From positions 1-38,061 of the forward strand of contig JAICME010000010.1 of assembly GCA_025929425.1 (NCBI GenBank): a stretch of 38,061 nucleotides of DNA. Direction: 5' to 3'. The DNA comes from Thermoleophilia bacterium. Its GTDB lineage: Bacteria > Actinomycetota > Thermoleophilia > Gaiellales > Gaiellaceae. Below are positions 23,641 to 32,492 of this stretch, piece by piece. The notes under the pieces are model-generated. The model ran no database searches. It worked only from the letters and a program-made list of their open reading frames with translations, and was not told where the DNA came from. The first letter of the stretch is position 1. Every line of letters starts with the position of its first letter. Made by a program: the position numbers and the translations under genes.

Positions 23641-24512
23641 CCGTCATCGGTCCGGGCTTGGCCGGCGCAGACGAACTGATCGTGGGGCCGCCGCCGATGT
23701 CGCGCTTGCGTTGGCGACGCGAGCGCCCGCGCATCTGGCGGGTGACGATCTTCGTGCTCGCAGCGATCTTCTTCCTCGGGCCGCTGGCGGCCGCATTCAA
23801 GTACAGCCTGCAGCAGGACAAAGGCGGCTACGGATTCGGGAACTACGGCGAGATCATCAAGAACAACGAGGTCCGGTCGCCGCTCGTGACATCGCTGGAG
23901 ATCGCCATCTTGAGTGCCGCGATCGTGATCCTTCTGATCCTGCCGACGGTCGTCTGGGTGAGGCTGAAGAAACCCAAGGCGACTGCAGTGATGGAGTTCG
24001 TAACGCTGCTGCCGATCGTGGTCCCGCCGGTGGTGATGGCCGCCGGCATCCAGCAGTTCGAGCTCAACGCACCAAGTTGGATGTTCCAGTACATCGACCA
24101 CGCGCAATCCGGGTTGATTCCTTTCTACGTGGTGCTCGCGATGCCGTTCACGTACCGCGCTATCGACACCGGGGTGCGGGCGATCGACCTCCACACCCTC
24201 GTGGATGCTTCGAGGAACCTCGGCGCCTCATGGCCGTCGACGCTCGTGCGGGTCGTGCTGCCGAACGTTCAGACCGCAGTCCTGGGAGCGCTGTTCCTGA
24301 CGGTGGCGCTGTGTCTCGGCGAGGTTGTGATCGCAACCCTTCTGTTGTACAACACCTTCCCGGTTGAGGTGCTCGTCCTGTATCACCAAGCCCAGGTCGG
24401 CGCATCGGTCGCGCTCTCGATGATCACGCTCACGTTCACGTTCCTCCTTCTCTTCGGCCTGTCCTTCCTCGGACAGCGGCGCCGAGGCGGCCGCGCAACT
24501 GGAGTCATCTGA
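23637..24512 (+). CDS. ABC transporter permease, PotC-like
   Basis: Second permease of the heterodimer, 291 residues from ATG 23637 (overlaps the previous stop by four bases). A ~35-residue cytoplasmic lead, then about six membrane spans. The EAA loop reads DASRNLGASWPSTLVRVVLPNVQTAVLGALF. The final loop, YHQAQVGASVALSMITLTFTFLLLFGL, is typical of PotC/PhnV-type permeases. Tightly linked to the ATPase gene by a one-base stop/start overlap. Confidence 0.85.
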   Translation: MTVIGPGLAGADELIVGPPPMSRLRWRRERPRIWRVTIFVLAAIFFLGPLAAAFKYSLQQDKGGYGFGNYGEIIKNNEVRSPLVTSLEIAILSAAIVILLILPTVVWVRLKKPKATAVMEFVTLLPIVVPPVVMAAGIQQFELNAPSWMFQYIDHAQSGLIPFYVVLAMPFTYRAIDTGVRAIDLHTLVDASRNLGASWPSTLVRVVLPNVQTAVLGALFLTVALCLGEVVIATLLLYNTFPVEVLVLYHQAQVGASVALSMITLTFTFLLLFGLSFLGQRRRGGRATGVI

Positions 24513-25555
24513 TGATCCGATTCGAAGGCGTGCAACGCTTCTTTCCAGGGGTGACCGCGCTTGCGGGCCTCGACCTCGAGATCGAAAACGGCGAGCTGAT
24601 CACGCTGCTCGGTCCATCCGGCTGCGGCAAGACGACGGCCTTGCGGATCCTCGGCGGCTTCGACCGCCCGGACGCAGGCAGGCTGCTCGTCGACGACCGC
24701 GACATCACGAAGGTCCCCCCGAACAAGCGCGACATGGGGATGGTCTTCCAGGCCTACAGCCTGTTCCCCAACATGGACGTGCGCACCAACGTCGCCTTCG
24801 GCCTGCGCATGCGGCGCCAGGACAAGCCGACGCGGTTCAAGCGCGTCGAGGAGCTGCTGGCGCTGGTCGGGCTCTCGGAGACCGCTCACCGGTATCCGTA
24901 CCAGCTGTCCGGCGGGCAACAGCAGCGTGTTGCGATTGCCCGTGCGCTGGCGATCGAGCCTACGGTCCTGCTGCTCGACGAGCCGCTGTCGGCGCTCGAC
25001 GCGCTCGTCCGCACCCAGCTGCGAGCCGAGATCCGCAGCATCCAGCAGCGGCTCGAGATAACCACCCTGTTCGTCACCCACGATCAGTCCGAAGCCCTGT
25101 CGATCGCGGATCGCGTCGGCGTCATGCGTTCCGGCCGCCTCGAGCAGCTCGACACCCCGGAGAACGTCTATCGCCGCCCTGCCACGCAGTTCGTGGCGGA
25201 GTTCGTGGGCGCGATGAACCGGCTGCCCGGTCGCATGGGAGACAACAACGAGGTACAGGTGCTCGGTCAGCGCCTGACGCTGTTGAACCCCAACGGCCGG
25301 AAGCCCGGCGAGGCGGTCGACGCACTGTTACGTCCCGAGGCGCTCGAGGTCGTGCCCGATCCGGCTGGGCCCGGAACGGTCACCGATCGCACCTTCCTGG
25401 GATCCGCCGTGCGGCTGCAGGTGACGCTTGACGGCGGCCAGAAGGTGCTCGTCGAATCGTCCAGCCTGAGCGCTCACGTGCAGCCGGGCGACCGCATCGC
25501 CATGCGCATTCTCGCCGACTCCGTCGTCATCGCGCACGAGCCCGCGGCGCGCTGA
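24512..25555 (+). CDS. ABC transporter ATP-binding protein, PotA-like
   Basis: Motor subunit of the importer, 347 residues from ATG 24512. Walker A GPSGCGKT (34-41), Q-loop [13 protein letters not shown] (Gln80), signature LSGGQQQR (132-139), Walker [13 protein letters not shown] (DEP at 156-158) and H-loop His190 are intact. The C-terminal ~110 residues form a TOBE_2-like regulatory domain ([34 protein letters not shown]). The domain order is that of polyamine/iron/phosphonate-type importers. Confidence 0.92.
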   Translation: MIRFEGVQRFFPGVTALAGLDLEIENGELITLLGPSGCGKTTALRILGGFDRPDAGRLLVDDRDITKVPPNKRDMGMVFQAYSLFPNMDVRTNVAFGLRMRRQDKPTRFKRVEELLALVGLSETAHRYPYQLSGGQQQRVAIARALAIEPTVLLLDEPLSALDALVRTQLRAEIRSIQQRLEITTLFVTHDQSEALSIADRVGVMRSGRLEQLDTPENVYRRPATQFVAEFVGAMNRLPGRMGDNNEVQVLGQRLTLLNPNGRKPGEAVDALLRPEALEVVPDPAGPGTVTDRTFLGSAVRLQVTLDGGQKVLVESSSLSAHVQPGDRIAMRILADSVVIAHEPAAR

Positions 25556-26226
25556 GCCCGAAGGTCATCGCACATCGAGGCGCCTGGGGCGCCGGCGTTC
25601 CGGAGAACTCACTTGCCGGCTTCGAGCGGGCGATCGAGCTCTGTGCGGACGGAATCGAGTTCGACGTCCGCCAGACGCGCGACGGCGAGCTGATCGTCTT
25701 CCACGACGCGGAAATCGCTGGAACACCCGTCGCGAATCTGACCCGCGCGGAGATCGAGGATCGGGCGGGGGTGCTGCCGCCGTTGCTCGAGGAAGCGTTG
25801 GCGCTCGCGCGGGGCCGGATCTGGCTGGACGTGGAGCTCAAGAAGGGCGGATACGTGGAGGAGCTCGCGAACGTGCTCTCCCGCTTCGTGGCGAGCGGCG
25901 GCGATCTGATCGTCACCTCGTTCGTGGGCCGCATGCTCGCGCAGTTGGCCGAGCTCGCACCGCAGCTGACCCGGGGCCTGGTCCTCGGGAGGTCGGTCGA
26001 GCGTGCGCTGGAGCGTGCATATGCGTGCGGCGCGACCCTCGTCCTGCCGAAGATGAAGCTCGTCGACGAAGCCTTTCTCGCAAAGCTCTCGGACGCCGGG
26101 CTGAGCGTGATCGTCTGGGATTTCATGGCGGCCCAGCACGCAGCGCTTCTGTCCGATCCGCGGATCAGCGGCGTGATCACCGACGACGTGCCCGGCGCGC
26201 TCGCAGCCCGGTCGTCGTATCGCTGA
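25552..26226 (+). CDS. glycerophosphodiester phosphodiesterase
   Basis: Hydrolyses glycerophosphodiesters to glycerol-3-phosphate and an alcohol. From CTG 25552 it has 224 residues and begins almost at once with VIAHRGAWGAGVPENSL. The key residues His8, Arg9, Glu36 and Asp38 (IEFDVRQTRDGELIVFHD) and His51 are all in place. A later LDVELK strand and the terminal VWDFM and ISGVITDDVPG complete the TIM barrel. There is no signal peptide, so it acts in the cytosol on imported substrate. CTG overlaps the ATPase stop as CTGA. The first GTG in frame (25771) would delete the catalytic HRG motif, so a non-standard start is needed. Its product would be the substrate of the adjacent glpD. Confidence 0.83.
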   Translation: MSPKVIAHRGAWGAGVPENSLAGFERAIELCADGIEFDVRQTRDGELIVFHDAEIAGTPVANLTRAEIEDRAGVLPPLLEEALALARGRIWLDVELKKGGYVEELANVLSRFVASGGDLIVTSFVGRMLAQLAELAPQLTRGLVLGRSVERALERAYACGATLVLPKMKLVDEAFLAKLSDAGLSVIVWDFMAAQHAALLSDPRISGVITDDVPGALAARSSYR

Positions 26227-26347
26227 TCACTCCTTTGGGGTGAACTTTCGGGCGCCACCGCGAACCCGGCGCCGAGGCGATATAGGGTGCGAACGCTCGG
26301 GGGCCGCGTGGGGAACATGATCCACGACGAGACAAGGAGGGGATTGG

Positions 26348-26806
26348 ATGAGGCGGTTTTTGATGCTGGTCGGCGTCGCCGCGGTCGCAGGGGCGATGTA
26401 CGTGGCAGCGGCGCCGGGAGGTCGGCAGGCGACCGGGCCGACAGCGCGGCAGTTCGCGGCGCTCAAGAAGCAGGTCGCGAAGTTGCAGAAGCAGGTCAAG
26501 GCGGTCGATAAAGAGGCGGTCGCCGGCTTGGGCGTCTCGCTGCTGTGCATCATGCACCAGCCGGTCGGTGTCGATCAGGTCGGGACTTCGGCGAGCGGCT
26601 ACCTGTTCGGGCCGCCGCAAACCGCTGGAACTGCAGTGACCGCGGTTGCGACTTCCGCGCTAAATCTGGCGCCGAGCACAGAGACGACTCCGCAGCACGA
26701 CGTGCTCCAACTCAACACGAGCCAGCCGGCCTGCGTGCAACTCGAGGGCCAGGCCAACACGCCGAGCATCGAGCGGGCCGTGGCTACTTACGCCGCCACT
26801 CGGTGA
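26348..26806 (+). CDS. small secreted or membrane-anchored coiled-coil protein
   Basis: 152 residues from ATG 26348, behind a clear AAGGAGGGG ribosome site. A hydrophobic N-terminus (FLMLVGVAAVAGAMYVAAA) is a signal peptide or anchor. A short heptad-like helix follows (QFAALKKQVAKLQKQVKAVDKE). The rest is Thr/Ala-rich with cysteines at LLCIMHQ and PACVQLE. No family is recognised. It has its own 5' gap of 121 bases with TATAGG at 26281-26286 as a possible -10 box, and a hairpin downstream, so it is probably a single-gene transcript. Confidence 0.6.
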   Translation: MRRFLMLVGVAAVAGAMYVAAAPGGRQATGPTARQFAALKKQVAKLQKQVKAVDKEAVAGLGVSLLCIMHQPVGVDQVGTSASGYLFGPPQTAGTAVTAVATSALNLAPSTETTPQHDVLQLNTSQPACVQLEGQANTPSIERAVATYAATR

Positions 26807-26817
26807 ATTCCCGATGC

Positions 26818-26847
26818 GGGAGGGCGGCCCTGTGTCGTCGCCCTCCC
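26818..26847 (+). terminator. hairpin after the small secreted protein gene
   Basis: GGGAGGGCG and CGCCCTCCC, 9 perfect pairs with a 12-base loop, 11 bases after the stop codon, followed by CTTGGGCTTCC with few Ts. Plausible intrinsic terminator. The remaining sequence up to the tRNA (to 26979) shows no gene. Confidence 0.5.
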
Positions 26848-26979
26848 CTTGGGCTTCCCCTGCTCAGCGGCCAACTCGGCCGCCTCAAGATTCCCGGCTC
26901 GCTCATTTGAGCAAGTTCAGCGCGCGCCGTGGGCCCCGGAGCGGCGAGACGGCTGCGGTCACGCGAGCCGCTCTGCAGA

Positions 26980-27051
26980 TGGGCGCGGCTGGGATCGAAC
27001 CAGCGACCCCTCGCGTGTGAAGCGAGTGCTCTCCCGCTGAGCTACGCGCCC
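26980..27051 (-). tRNA. tRNA-Val (anticodon CAC)
   Basis: 72 bases on the minus strand from GGGCGCG (5' acceptor) to CGCGCCC plus discriminator A. The D-stem GCTC/GAGC, anticodon stem CTCGC/GCGAG with loop TTCACAC, and T-arm GCTGG-TTCGATC-CCAGC all pair. The anticodon CAC reads GTG. CCA is not encoded. It stands alone between the secreted-protein gene and the sigma-factor gene. Confidence 0.95.
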
Positions 27052-27124
27052 GGAACGCGTCTACTGTAGCTCCGCCTCGGACGCGGCGCGGTAACGCTCG
27101 CGGCCGTTTTCGACAGATGTGGTC

Positions 27125-27649
27125 ATGACATCCGACATCGATCGCCGTGCCGCCGAGGAGCGATTCCGTGAGGTGTTCGCTCACCTCGGCGCGATCACGG
27201 CCTACGCGCGGCGGCGGGGCTCTCGGGACGCCGACGGGATCGCTGCCGAGGCGATGAGCATCGCCTGGCGGCGGCTCGCCGACGTTCCCCGCGACGATCC
27301 GCTGCCGTGGCTCTACGCGACCGCGCGCAACCTGCTGCTCGCCGAGCGGCGAGCCGCGAGCCAAACCACTGCCGTCGGGACGGCCGAGCATTCTGTTCCG
27401 GCTCCGGAGATCCAGGAGCTCGACCCGCAGCTCGATCGCGCCCTTCGCTCGCTCGGTCCCACCGACCGGGAGGCGCTCCTCCTCGTCGCCTGGGAAGACC
27501 TGGCGCCGGCGCAGGCCGCCCGCGCCCTCGACCTCAACCCGACAGCGTTCCGTGTCCGCCTGCTGCGGGCGCGACGGCGGCTCCGCGCCGCGCTCGAAGA
27601 GGAGCGCCGACCGGCCCAGCTCGTCCAGATCGACGTGGAGGGAACATGA
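27125..27649 (+). CDS. ECF-type RNA polymerase sigma factor
   Basis: 174 residues from ATG 27125 (GTG 27119 is an alternative). Region 2 is FREVFAHLGAITAYARRRGSRDADGIAAEAMSIAWRRL, ending in the PWLYATARNLLLAERR helix that contacts the -10. Region 4 is LRSLGPTDREALLLVAWEDLAPAQAARALDLNPTAFRVRLLRARRRL, a helix-turn-helix for the -35. It overlaps the next gene by four bases (ATGA), whose product may be its partner membrane regulator. No target promoter was identified. Confidence 0.85.
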   Translation: MTSDIDRRAAEERFREVFAHLGAITAYARRRGSRDADGIAAEAMSIAWRRLADVPRDDPLPWLYATARNLLLAERRAASQTTAVGTAEHSVPAPEIQELDPQLDRALRSLGPTDREALLLVAWEDLAPAQAARALDLNPTAFRVRLLRARRRLRAALEEERRPAQLVQIDVEGT

Positions 27650-28320
27650 CCGACCACACACTCAACCGGCTCTCCGCCGCAAACCCGTTCCCGGCCGCGA
27701 CGACGGTCGCTGCCGACGCGCTCTTCGACCGGATCGTGGCCTCGCCGGGAGACCGCACGCTCGCCGGCACTCCTGCGAAGCGTCGCCGGGGACGGACGTT
27801 CGTGCTCGTGACCGCGCTCGTTGCCTGCGGACTGCTCGCGTCCGCTGCCTACGGGATCTCGAGCCTGCTCGGCGACGTCATCGGCGGCCCGACCGTCAAG
27901 GCCGAGTACGCAAAGGCCAGGACGCAGCTGACGCTGCCGCCCGGCTACACCTGGCCGAAGCTCCACTGGCCGGCGCACACCGTGACGAGCCGCGGAGCCG
28001 GCGGCGGTTACGCCGTCGGTTTCGACCAGGGCGCCTGGGAGTGCTACTGGGTCGCTGCGATCCACTCCGGCGACGCCGCAGCGGCGCGTCGCGCGCACAT
28101 CGCGCTCGACGACCTGATGGCGAAGAACTCGGTGGTCGCCCCCGCCGGGGCCTCCGAGAACTGGTCGCCTCCGATCGCGGAGGACACTCCGACCCAGGTG
28201 TTCGCCGACGACGGTGGGTTCCAGTACAAGCAGCGCATGTACGCGGCGGCTGCCGCCGGCAATCCGCAGCAGCTCGAGCAGAGCTGCCGCAACAACGGCC
28301 CGGCCACCTACCGCCGCTGA
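27646..28320 (+). CDS. membrane-anchored protein paired with the ECF sigma factor
   Basis: 224 residues from ATG 27646. A ~45-residue cytoplasmic head with Arg/Lys before one membrane span (FVLVTALVACGLLASAAYGI, about residues 51-70) puts the remaining ~150 residues outside. Topology and position suggest an anti-sigma-like partner, but the zinc-binding HxxxCxxC motif of ZAS anti-sigma domains is absent. The outer domain has GYTWPKLHWPAHTVT and a Cys pair (CYW, SCRNN). The function is inferred only from the operon and topology. Confidence 0.55.
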   Translation: MTDHTLNRLSAANPFPAATTVAADALFDRIVASPGDRTLAGTPAKRRRGRTFVLVTALVACGLLASAAYGISSLLGDVIGGPTVKAEYAKARTQLTLPPGYTWPKLHWPAHTVTSRGAGGGYAVGFDQGAWECYWVAAIHSGDAAAARRAHIALDDLMAKNSVVAPAGASENWSPPIAEDTPTQVFADDGGFQYKQRMYAAAAAGNPQQLEQSCRNNGPATYRR

Positions 28321-28377
28321 CCTCGTGACGTCGCCGCGCCCGGATTGGCGACCGGGCGCGGCGGCAACACCGAGGAC

Positions 28378-29019
28378 ATGCCGTCCGTCCCCGCCTTCCT
28401 CTCCGCCCGCACGATGCGGTGGCTCAACGTGGGCCTCGCGATCTGGGCGGCGTGCTGGATCGGGCTGGCGGCCTACACCGCGTACGAGGTCGCGTCGCTG
28501 CGGGCCCTCAGCCACACCGTCGTCAAGGCGGGCGCGGCGACCGAGTCGACGGGCCACGCGCTGGCTGCGATCGGGCACCTTCCGTTCGTCGGCGGGCAGA
28601 TCACGCAGCTGGCCGAGCAGGCCGTCCAGGCCGGCGCGAGCGCCCGATCGAGCGGAGCTTCGACCGCCGCGACCGTCGATCGGCTCGCCGTCCTCCTCGG
28701 GATCGCGATCGCCCTCATCCCGACCGTCCCACTGCTCGCTCTCTACCTGCCGCTCCTCTTGAGCTGGCGACGGGATCGGGCTGCGGTGCGGCAGGCGGTC
28801 GCGCGCTGGGACGGCGAGGTCGGGCTCGACGCCTTCCTCGCTCGGAGGGCACTCGTCCACATGAGATTCGACGAGCTCCGCGCGCTCGGCTACGACGGCA
28901 CGGAAGGGTCCGCACCCAACTCCGAGCTGGCAGCCGCGGAACTCCGCCGTCTCGGACTCGACCGCCCAGCCCGGCGGGTCGTCGCGCTGCGCCGATCGCG
29001 GGAACCGGTGAGCCGGTGA
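28378..29019 (+). CDS. two-span membrane protein preceding an MMPL transporter
   Basis: 213 residues from ATG 28378 (TTG 28345 would add 11). One span near the N-terminus (LNVGLAIWAACWIGLAAYTAY), ~75 outer residues predicted as helices (TVVKAGAATESTGHALAAIGHLPFVGGQITQLAEQAVQ), a second span (LAVLLGIAIALIPTVPLLALYLPLLL), then ~80 basic cytoplasmic residues. This resembles a sensor or adaptor layout without a kinase or HAMP signature. Its stop overlaps the transporter start as GTGA, so they are probably functionally linked. Family unknown. Confidence 0.6.
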   Translation: MPSVPAFLSARTMRWLNVGLAIWAACWIGLAAYTAYEVASLRALSHTVVKAGAATESTGHALAAIGHLPFVGGQITQLAEQAVQAGASARSSGASTAATVDRLAVLLGIAIALIPTVPLLALYLPLLLSWRRDRAAVRQAVARWDGEVGLDAFLARRALVHMRFDELRALGYDGTEGSAPNSELAAAELRRLGLDRPARRVVALRRSREPVSR

Positions 29020-31274
29020 TCGTTCAGAAGCCGCGCCGCCCCGTGGACGAGCGGCGCGAGGAGGGACCGCTCGAGCCTCCGCCGGCCGGACGCTTCGCGC
29101 GCAGCTACGGAGCCGTAGTCGTCTGGCTCGCACCCCTCCTCGTCGTGCTCGTCGGCGGGGCGGCATACGGCGCCTACCGCTATCCGCCGGCGATCGCGTC
29201 GGCGCCCACGACGAGCGACGCTCTGCTGCCGAAGCACCCTGCTGCCTTCGCCGTCGAACGGGACTCCCGGCGCCTGTTCGGAGCACCCGTCGCCACGCCG
29301 TACGCGGTCGTCCAGCGCAACCCGAACGGACTTTCCGCCCGCGTGCAAGGCGCGAGCTTCTCGAAGGCGCTCCAGGTCGACCAGGGCAAGGTGCCGGAGC
29401 TCCGAGGCGTCAAGGCGATACCGATCGCCAACTCCCTGGGGATCGTCCCCTCCTCCCGCGAGCACGGGACGACGATCGTCACGTTCCTCTACTTCCCCGG
29501 CAGGACTCCGAGCGGCACAGCTGTCGCCGACGCCGGCAGATACGCGCGGTACCTCGGCCCGAAGCTCGACATGGTCGGGACGACGGGCGCGGAGCCTGCC
29601 CGGATCGAGCAGTTCAACCTGCTCGCGAGCCGGATCCACTGGACGGAGGGAGCGACGGTCCTGCTCATCCTGCTCATCGTCGGGATCGCGCTTCGTGCTG
29701 TCCTGGCGCCGATTCTCACGGTGCTGAGCGCCGGGGTTGCGTTCCTCATCTCGCAACACGTGCTCGGCTGGCTCGAGGCGAACTCGAGCCTGACGATGCC
29801 GGAAGAGCTGCAGGGAGTCGCCGTCGCCCTGATGCTCGGGGTCGTCACGGACTACTCCGTCTTCTACCTGACCAGCGCGCGTGAGGCTCTGCGGGACGGA
29901 GTGAGGACGCGCGACGCCGTGCGCCACTCGACCGTCATCAACACGCCGATCGTCTTCACGGCCGGGGCCGTCGTCTCGTTCGGCGTCGCGTCGCTGATGC
30001 TCGGGACGCTCGGCTTCTTCCGCTCGTTCGGGCCCGGGATGGCGATCACCGTGGCGACCGGGCTAGTCGTCTCCGTGCTGCTCGTGCCGGGGATGCTGCG
30101 GCTGCTCGGGCCGGCGCTCTTCTGGCCGGGGCTGCGGCAGGGCCCGCCTGCGGTGCGGCAATGGCGGGAGAAGGTCTCGTATCTCGCGACCCGCAAGCCT
30201 GTCGCGCTCGTGCTCGCGGCGGCGGTGTTCGCGGCTCTCGCGCTCGCCGCGTCCGGCCTGAGCAACGGCCTCCCGCTCGGGCTCCAGCTCGTGCAGGGCC
30301 TGCCCTCGAACAACCCGGTTGCCGTCGCGGCCAGGGCTGCCGGGCAAGGCTTCGCGCCGGGCGTTGTCTCCCCGACGGAGTTGCTCCTGCGTGCCCCGGG
30401 AATCGACAGACGGCGCTCCGCGCTCGCTCGGCTCGAGACAGCGCTCGAGCGCCAGCCGCACGTCGCCGGCGTCATCGGTGCCCGCGACCAGCCGACCGGC
30501 CGGCGCTTCGGCGGGGCCTTTGCGCCAAAGGGAGGAGCGGCCCGCTACGCGATCATCTTCGACAGCGACCCGACCGAGGCGCCCGCGATCCGGCACCTCG
30601 AACGGCTGCAGCAGGCCCTGCCGTCGCTGCTTCGGCGCTACGGGCTCGGCGGCACGCGTGTGGGCTGGGGCGGAGAGACGGCGCTCGGGGTGGAGACCGT
30701 CGACGCAACGAGCACGTCCCTCTGGCGCGTGATCGGCGTCGCCTTCGCCGTCAACTTCGTCTTCCTGCTCCTCTTCCTGCGCTCGGTCTTCGCGCCGCTC
30801 TACCTGCTCGTCGCGAGCGCTGCGGCTCTGGCCGCGACCTTCGGCCTCACGGTCTACTTCTTCACCGAAGTCCTGCACGACTCCGGGCTGCCGTACTACA
30901 TCCCAGTCGCGTTCTCCGTGCTGCTGCTCTCGCTCGGCTCCGACTACAACATCTTCGTCGTCGGGAGGGTCTGGAAGGAGGCCGACCGGAGGCCGCTCCA
31001 GGAAGCCGTCGCGGCCGCGGCCCCGCAGGCGGGCCGCGCGATCACGGTGGCCGGCCTGGCGCTCGCGTTGAGCTTCGCGCTGCTCGCAATCATCCCGATC
31101 ACGCCCTTCGCGGTGATGGCGTTCGCGATGGGAAGCGGGATCCTGATCGACACGTTCCTCGTCCGTTCGGTGCTCGTGCCGGCGCTGGTCGTAGTCGCCG
31201 GCGAAGCGGGCCGCTGGCCGCGTAGGAGCCCGAACGGCGTATCCGCGGACGAGCCGCTAGCCCGCGAGGTCTGA
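29016..31274 (+). CDS. MMPL/RND-family transporter
   Basis: 752 residues from GTG 29016. It follows the RND plan: span 1 (VVVWLAPLLVVLVGGAAYG), a large outer loop (about 70-215), then a five-span block containing the proton-relay-like VALMLGVVTDYSVFYLTSAREALRDG. After a second outer loop come further spans, including VLLLSLGSDYNIFVVGRVWKEA. The paired GVVTDYSVFYL and GSDYNIFVVGRVW motifs are typical of MMPL exporters of lipids or hydrophobic compounds. The substrate is unknown. Its 3' end overlaps the convergent MFS gene by 18 bases. Confidence 0.87.
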   Translation: MIVQKPRRPVDERREEGPLEPPPAGRFARSYGAVVVWLAPLLVVLVGGAAYGAYRYPPAIASAPTTSDALLPKHPAAFAVERDSRRLFGAPVATPYAVVQRNPNGLSARVQGASFSKALQVDQGKVPELRGVKAIPIANSLGIVPSSREHGTTIVTFLYFPGRTPSGTAVADAGRYARYLGPKLDMVGTTGAEPARIEQFNLLASRIHWTEGATVLLILLIVGIALRAVLAPILTVLSAGVAFLISQHVLGWLEANSSLTMPEELQGVAVALMLGVVTDYSVFYLTSAREALRDGVRTRDAVRHSTVINTPIVFTAGAVVSFGVASLMLGTLGFFRSFGPGMAITVATGLVVSVLLVPGMLRLLGPALFWPGLRQGPPAVRQWREKVSYLATRKPVALVLAAAVFAALALAASGLSNGLPLGLQLVQGLPSNNPVAVAARAAGQGFAPGVVSPTELLLRAPGIDRRRSALARLETALERQPHVAGVIGARDQPTGRRFGGAFAPKGGAARYAIIFDSDPTEAPAIRHLERLQQALPSLLRRYGLGGTRVGWGGETALGVETVDATSTSLWRVIGVAFAVNFVFLLLFLRSVFAPLYLLVASAAALAATFGLTVYFFTEVLHDSGLPYYIPVAFSVLLLSLGSDYNIFVVGRVWKEADRRPLQEAVAAAAPQAGRAITVAGLALALSFALLAIIPITPFAVMAFAMGSGILIDTFLVRSVLVPALVVVAGEAGRWPRRSPNGVSADEPLAREV

Positions 31275-32414
31275 TCGCGCGGGACGAGCAGCGGTGCGTT
31301 GCCGCAGCACCGCCAGCAGTGCTGCCGCGCAGAGACCGGCAGCGATGACGAAGGGCACGACGTCGCCGAAGGCCTCTGCCACGGCGCCTCCGACCGCCGG
31401 GCCGACGAGCGCGCCGCTCGCCCAGGCGGCATTCATCAAGCCGAACGCCATTCCCTGCGGCAGGCCGACCCGCTCGGCGCCTTCGGCGATGAGTGCAAAC
31501 GCCGGAGTGAAGAGGACTCCGAACGAGCCGCCGGCCAGGATGACCAGGGGCACATAGACAAGCGGACGGGGGCTGAACGCAAGGCCGATCGAGACCGCGA
31601 CGGCGCCGGTGAGCGCGAGCTGAACCGGGAGGCTGAATCCGCGCCGGTCGAGCACGCGGCCGGCGACGGGGGAGAGGACCGTCTCGAAGCTCGCGCTGAT
31701 GAGCCAGACCGCGCCGATCGCAACGGCGCCCCACCCGGCGGCCGACAGTCGGAGGGGCGCGAGTGTGGCGAGGACACCGAAAAGGAGCGAGGCAAGCGAC
31801 ATGAGCGCGATTCCGCCAAGGAAGACAGGGTTGCGTAACGCGCGCCCCATGGCGGACACCGATGGAGCCTCCGGCGGGCTCGATTCGATCTGCAGCGTCC
31901 ACGCACCCAGCACCAGGGCGAGAGCGGCGAGCGCGCTGAAGACGACGCCGCGGCCCAGCAGCGCCGCGACGGCTCCGACGACCGGGCCGAACAGCGCTCC
32001 GAACACGGCGGCCCCGAGCGCGGTCCCGATCACCTGGCCACGCCGGTCGCGTGGGGCCGCGGCGAGGAGCCACGCGAACGCTCCCGCCCAGGTGAATCCG
32101 CTCGCACACCCCTGGAGGAAGCGCGCGATCGCCAGCGGCCAGAAGCTGTGGGCGAAGGCGAAGCCGAGGCTGGCCAGGCCCATCAGCGCCAGGCCGCCGA
32201 GGACTGCTCGCCGCGGCCCGAGCCGAGCCGCGGCAGCTCCTCCAGGCAACCCTCCGACGAGCGCGCCGGCGCCGTCGGCGGCGACGAGCATGCCCGCTCC
32301 GGCCTTCGAGAGATGGAGCGTGTGCGTGAAATGGGGAAGGAGCGGCGTCAGCGCCGCATAGAGCATGGTGTCCACCCAGACGACCGCGCAGACGAGGATC
32401 AGGAGACGGCGCAC
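31257..32414 (-). CDS. major facilitator superfamily transporter
   Basis: 385 residues from GTG 32414, about 12 membrane spans. The N-terminal half has the A-like loop GGAAAARLGPRRAVL, and the antiporter-like motif C region LLFGPVVGAVAALLG is in span 5. The second half has AGRVLDRRGFSLPV. Layout is that of DHA1-type multidrug or sugar-efflux transporters; the substrate cannot be predicted. Divergent from the second sigma-factor gene, so the ~80-base gap at 32415-32492 must hold promoters for both; none is obvious. Confidence 0.8.
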   Translation of the reverse strand: MRRLLILVCAVVWVDTMLYAALTPLLPHFTHTLHLSKAGAGMLVAADGAGALVGGLPGGAAAARLGPRRAVLGGLALMGLASLGFAFAHSFWPLAIARFLQGCASGFTWAGAFAWLLAAAPRDRRGQVIGTALGAAVFGALFGPVVGAVAALLGRGVVFSALAALALVLGAWTLQIESSPPEAPSVSAMGRALRNPVFLGGIALMSLASLLFGVLATLAPLRLSAAGWGAVAIGAVWLISASFETVLSPVAGRVLDRRGFSLPVQLALTGAVAVSIGLAFSPRPLVYVPLVILAGGSFGVLFTPAFALIAEGAERVGLPQGMAFGLMNAAWASGALVGPAVGGAVAEAFGDVVPFVIAAGLCAAALLAVLRQRTAARPARSDLAG

Positions 32415-32492
32415 TCCGTTGAGCGTACGCTCGGCGTACGGTCCGGGTGTGACGATCCGGAGTGTCGGCGCCGTATGAGGAGCGTGAACGCC

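Noticed and set aside
26903-27040. Short frames with MGAAGIEPATP or GRGWDRTSDPSRV
   Set aside because: They are translations across the tRNA-Val gene on the opposite strand, a common false gene.
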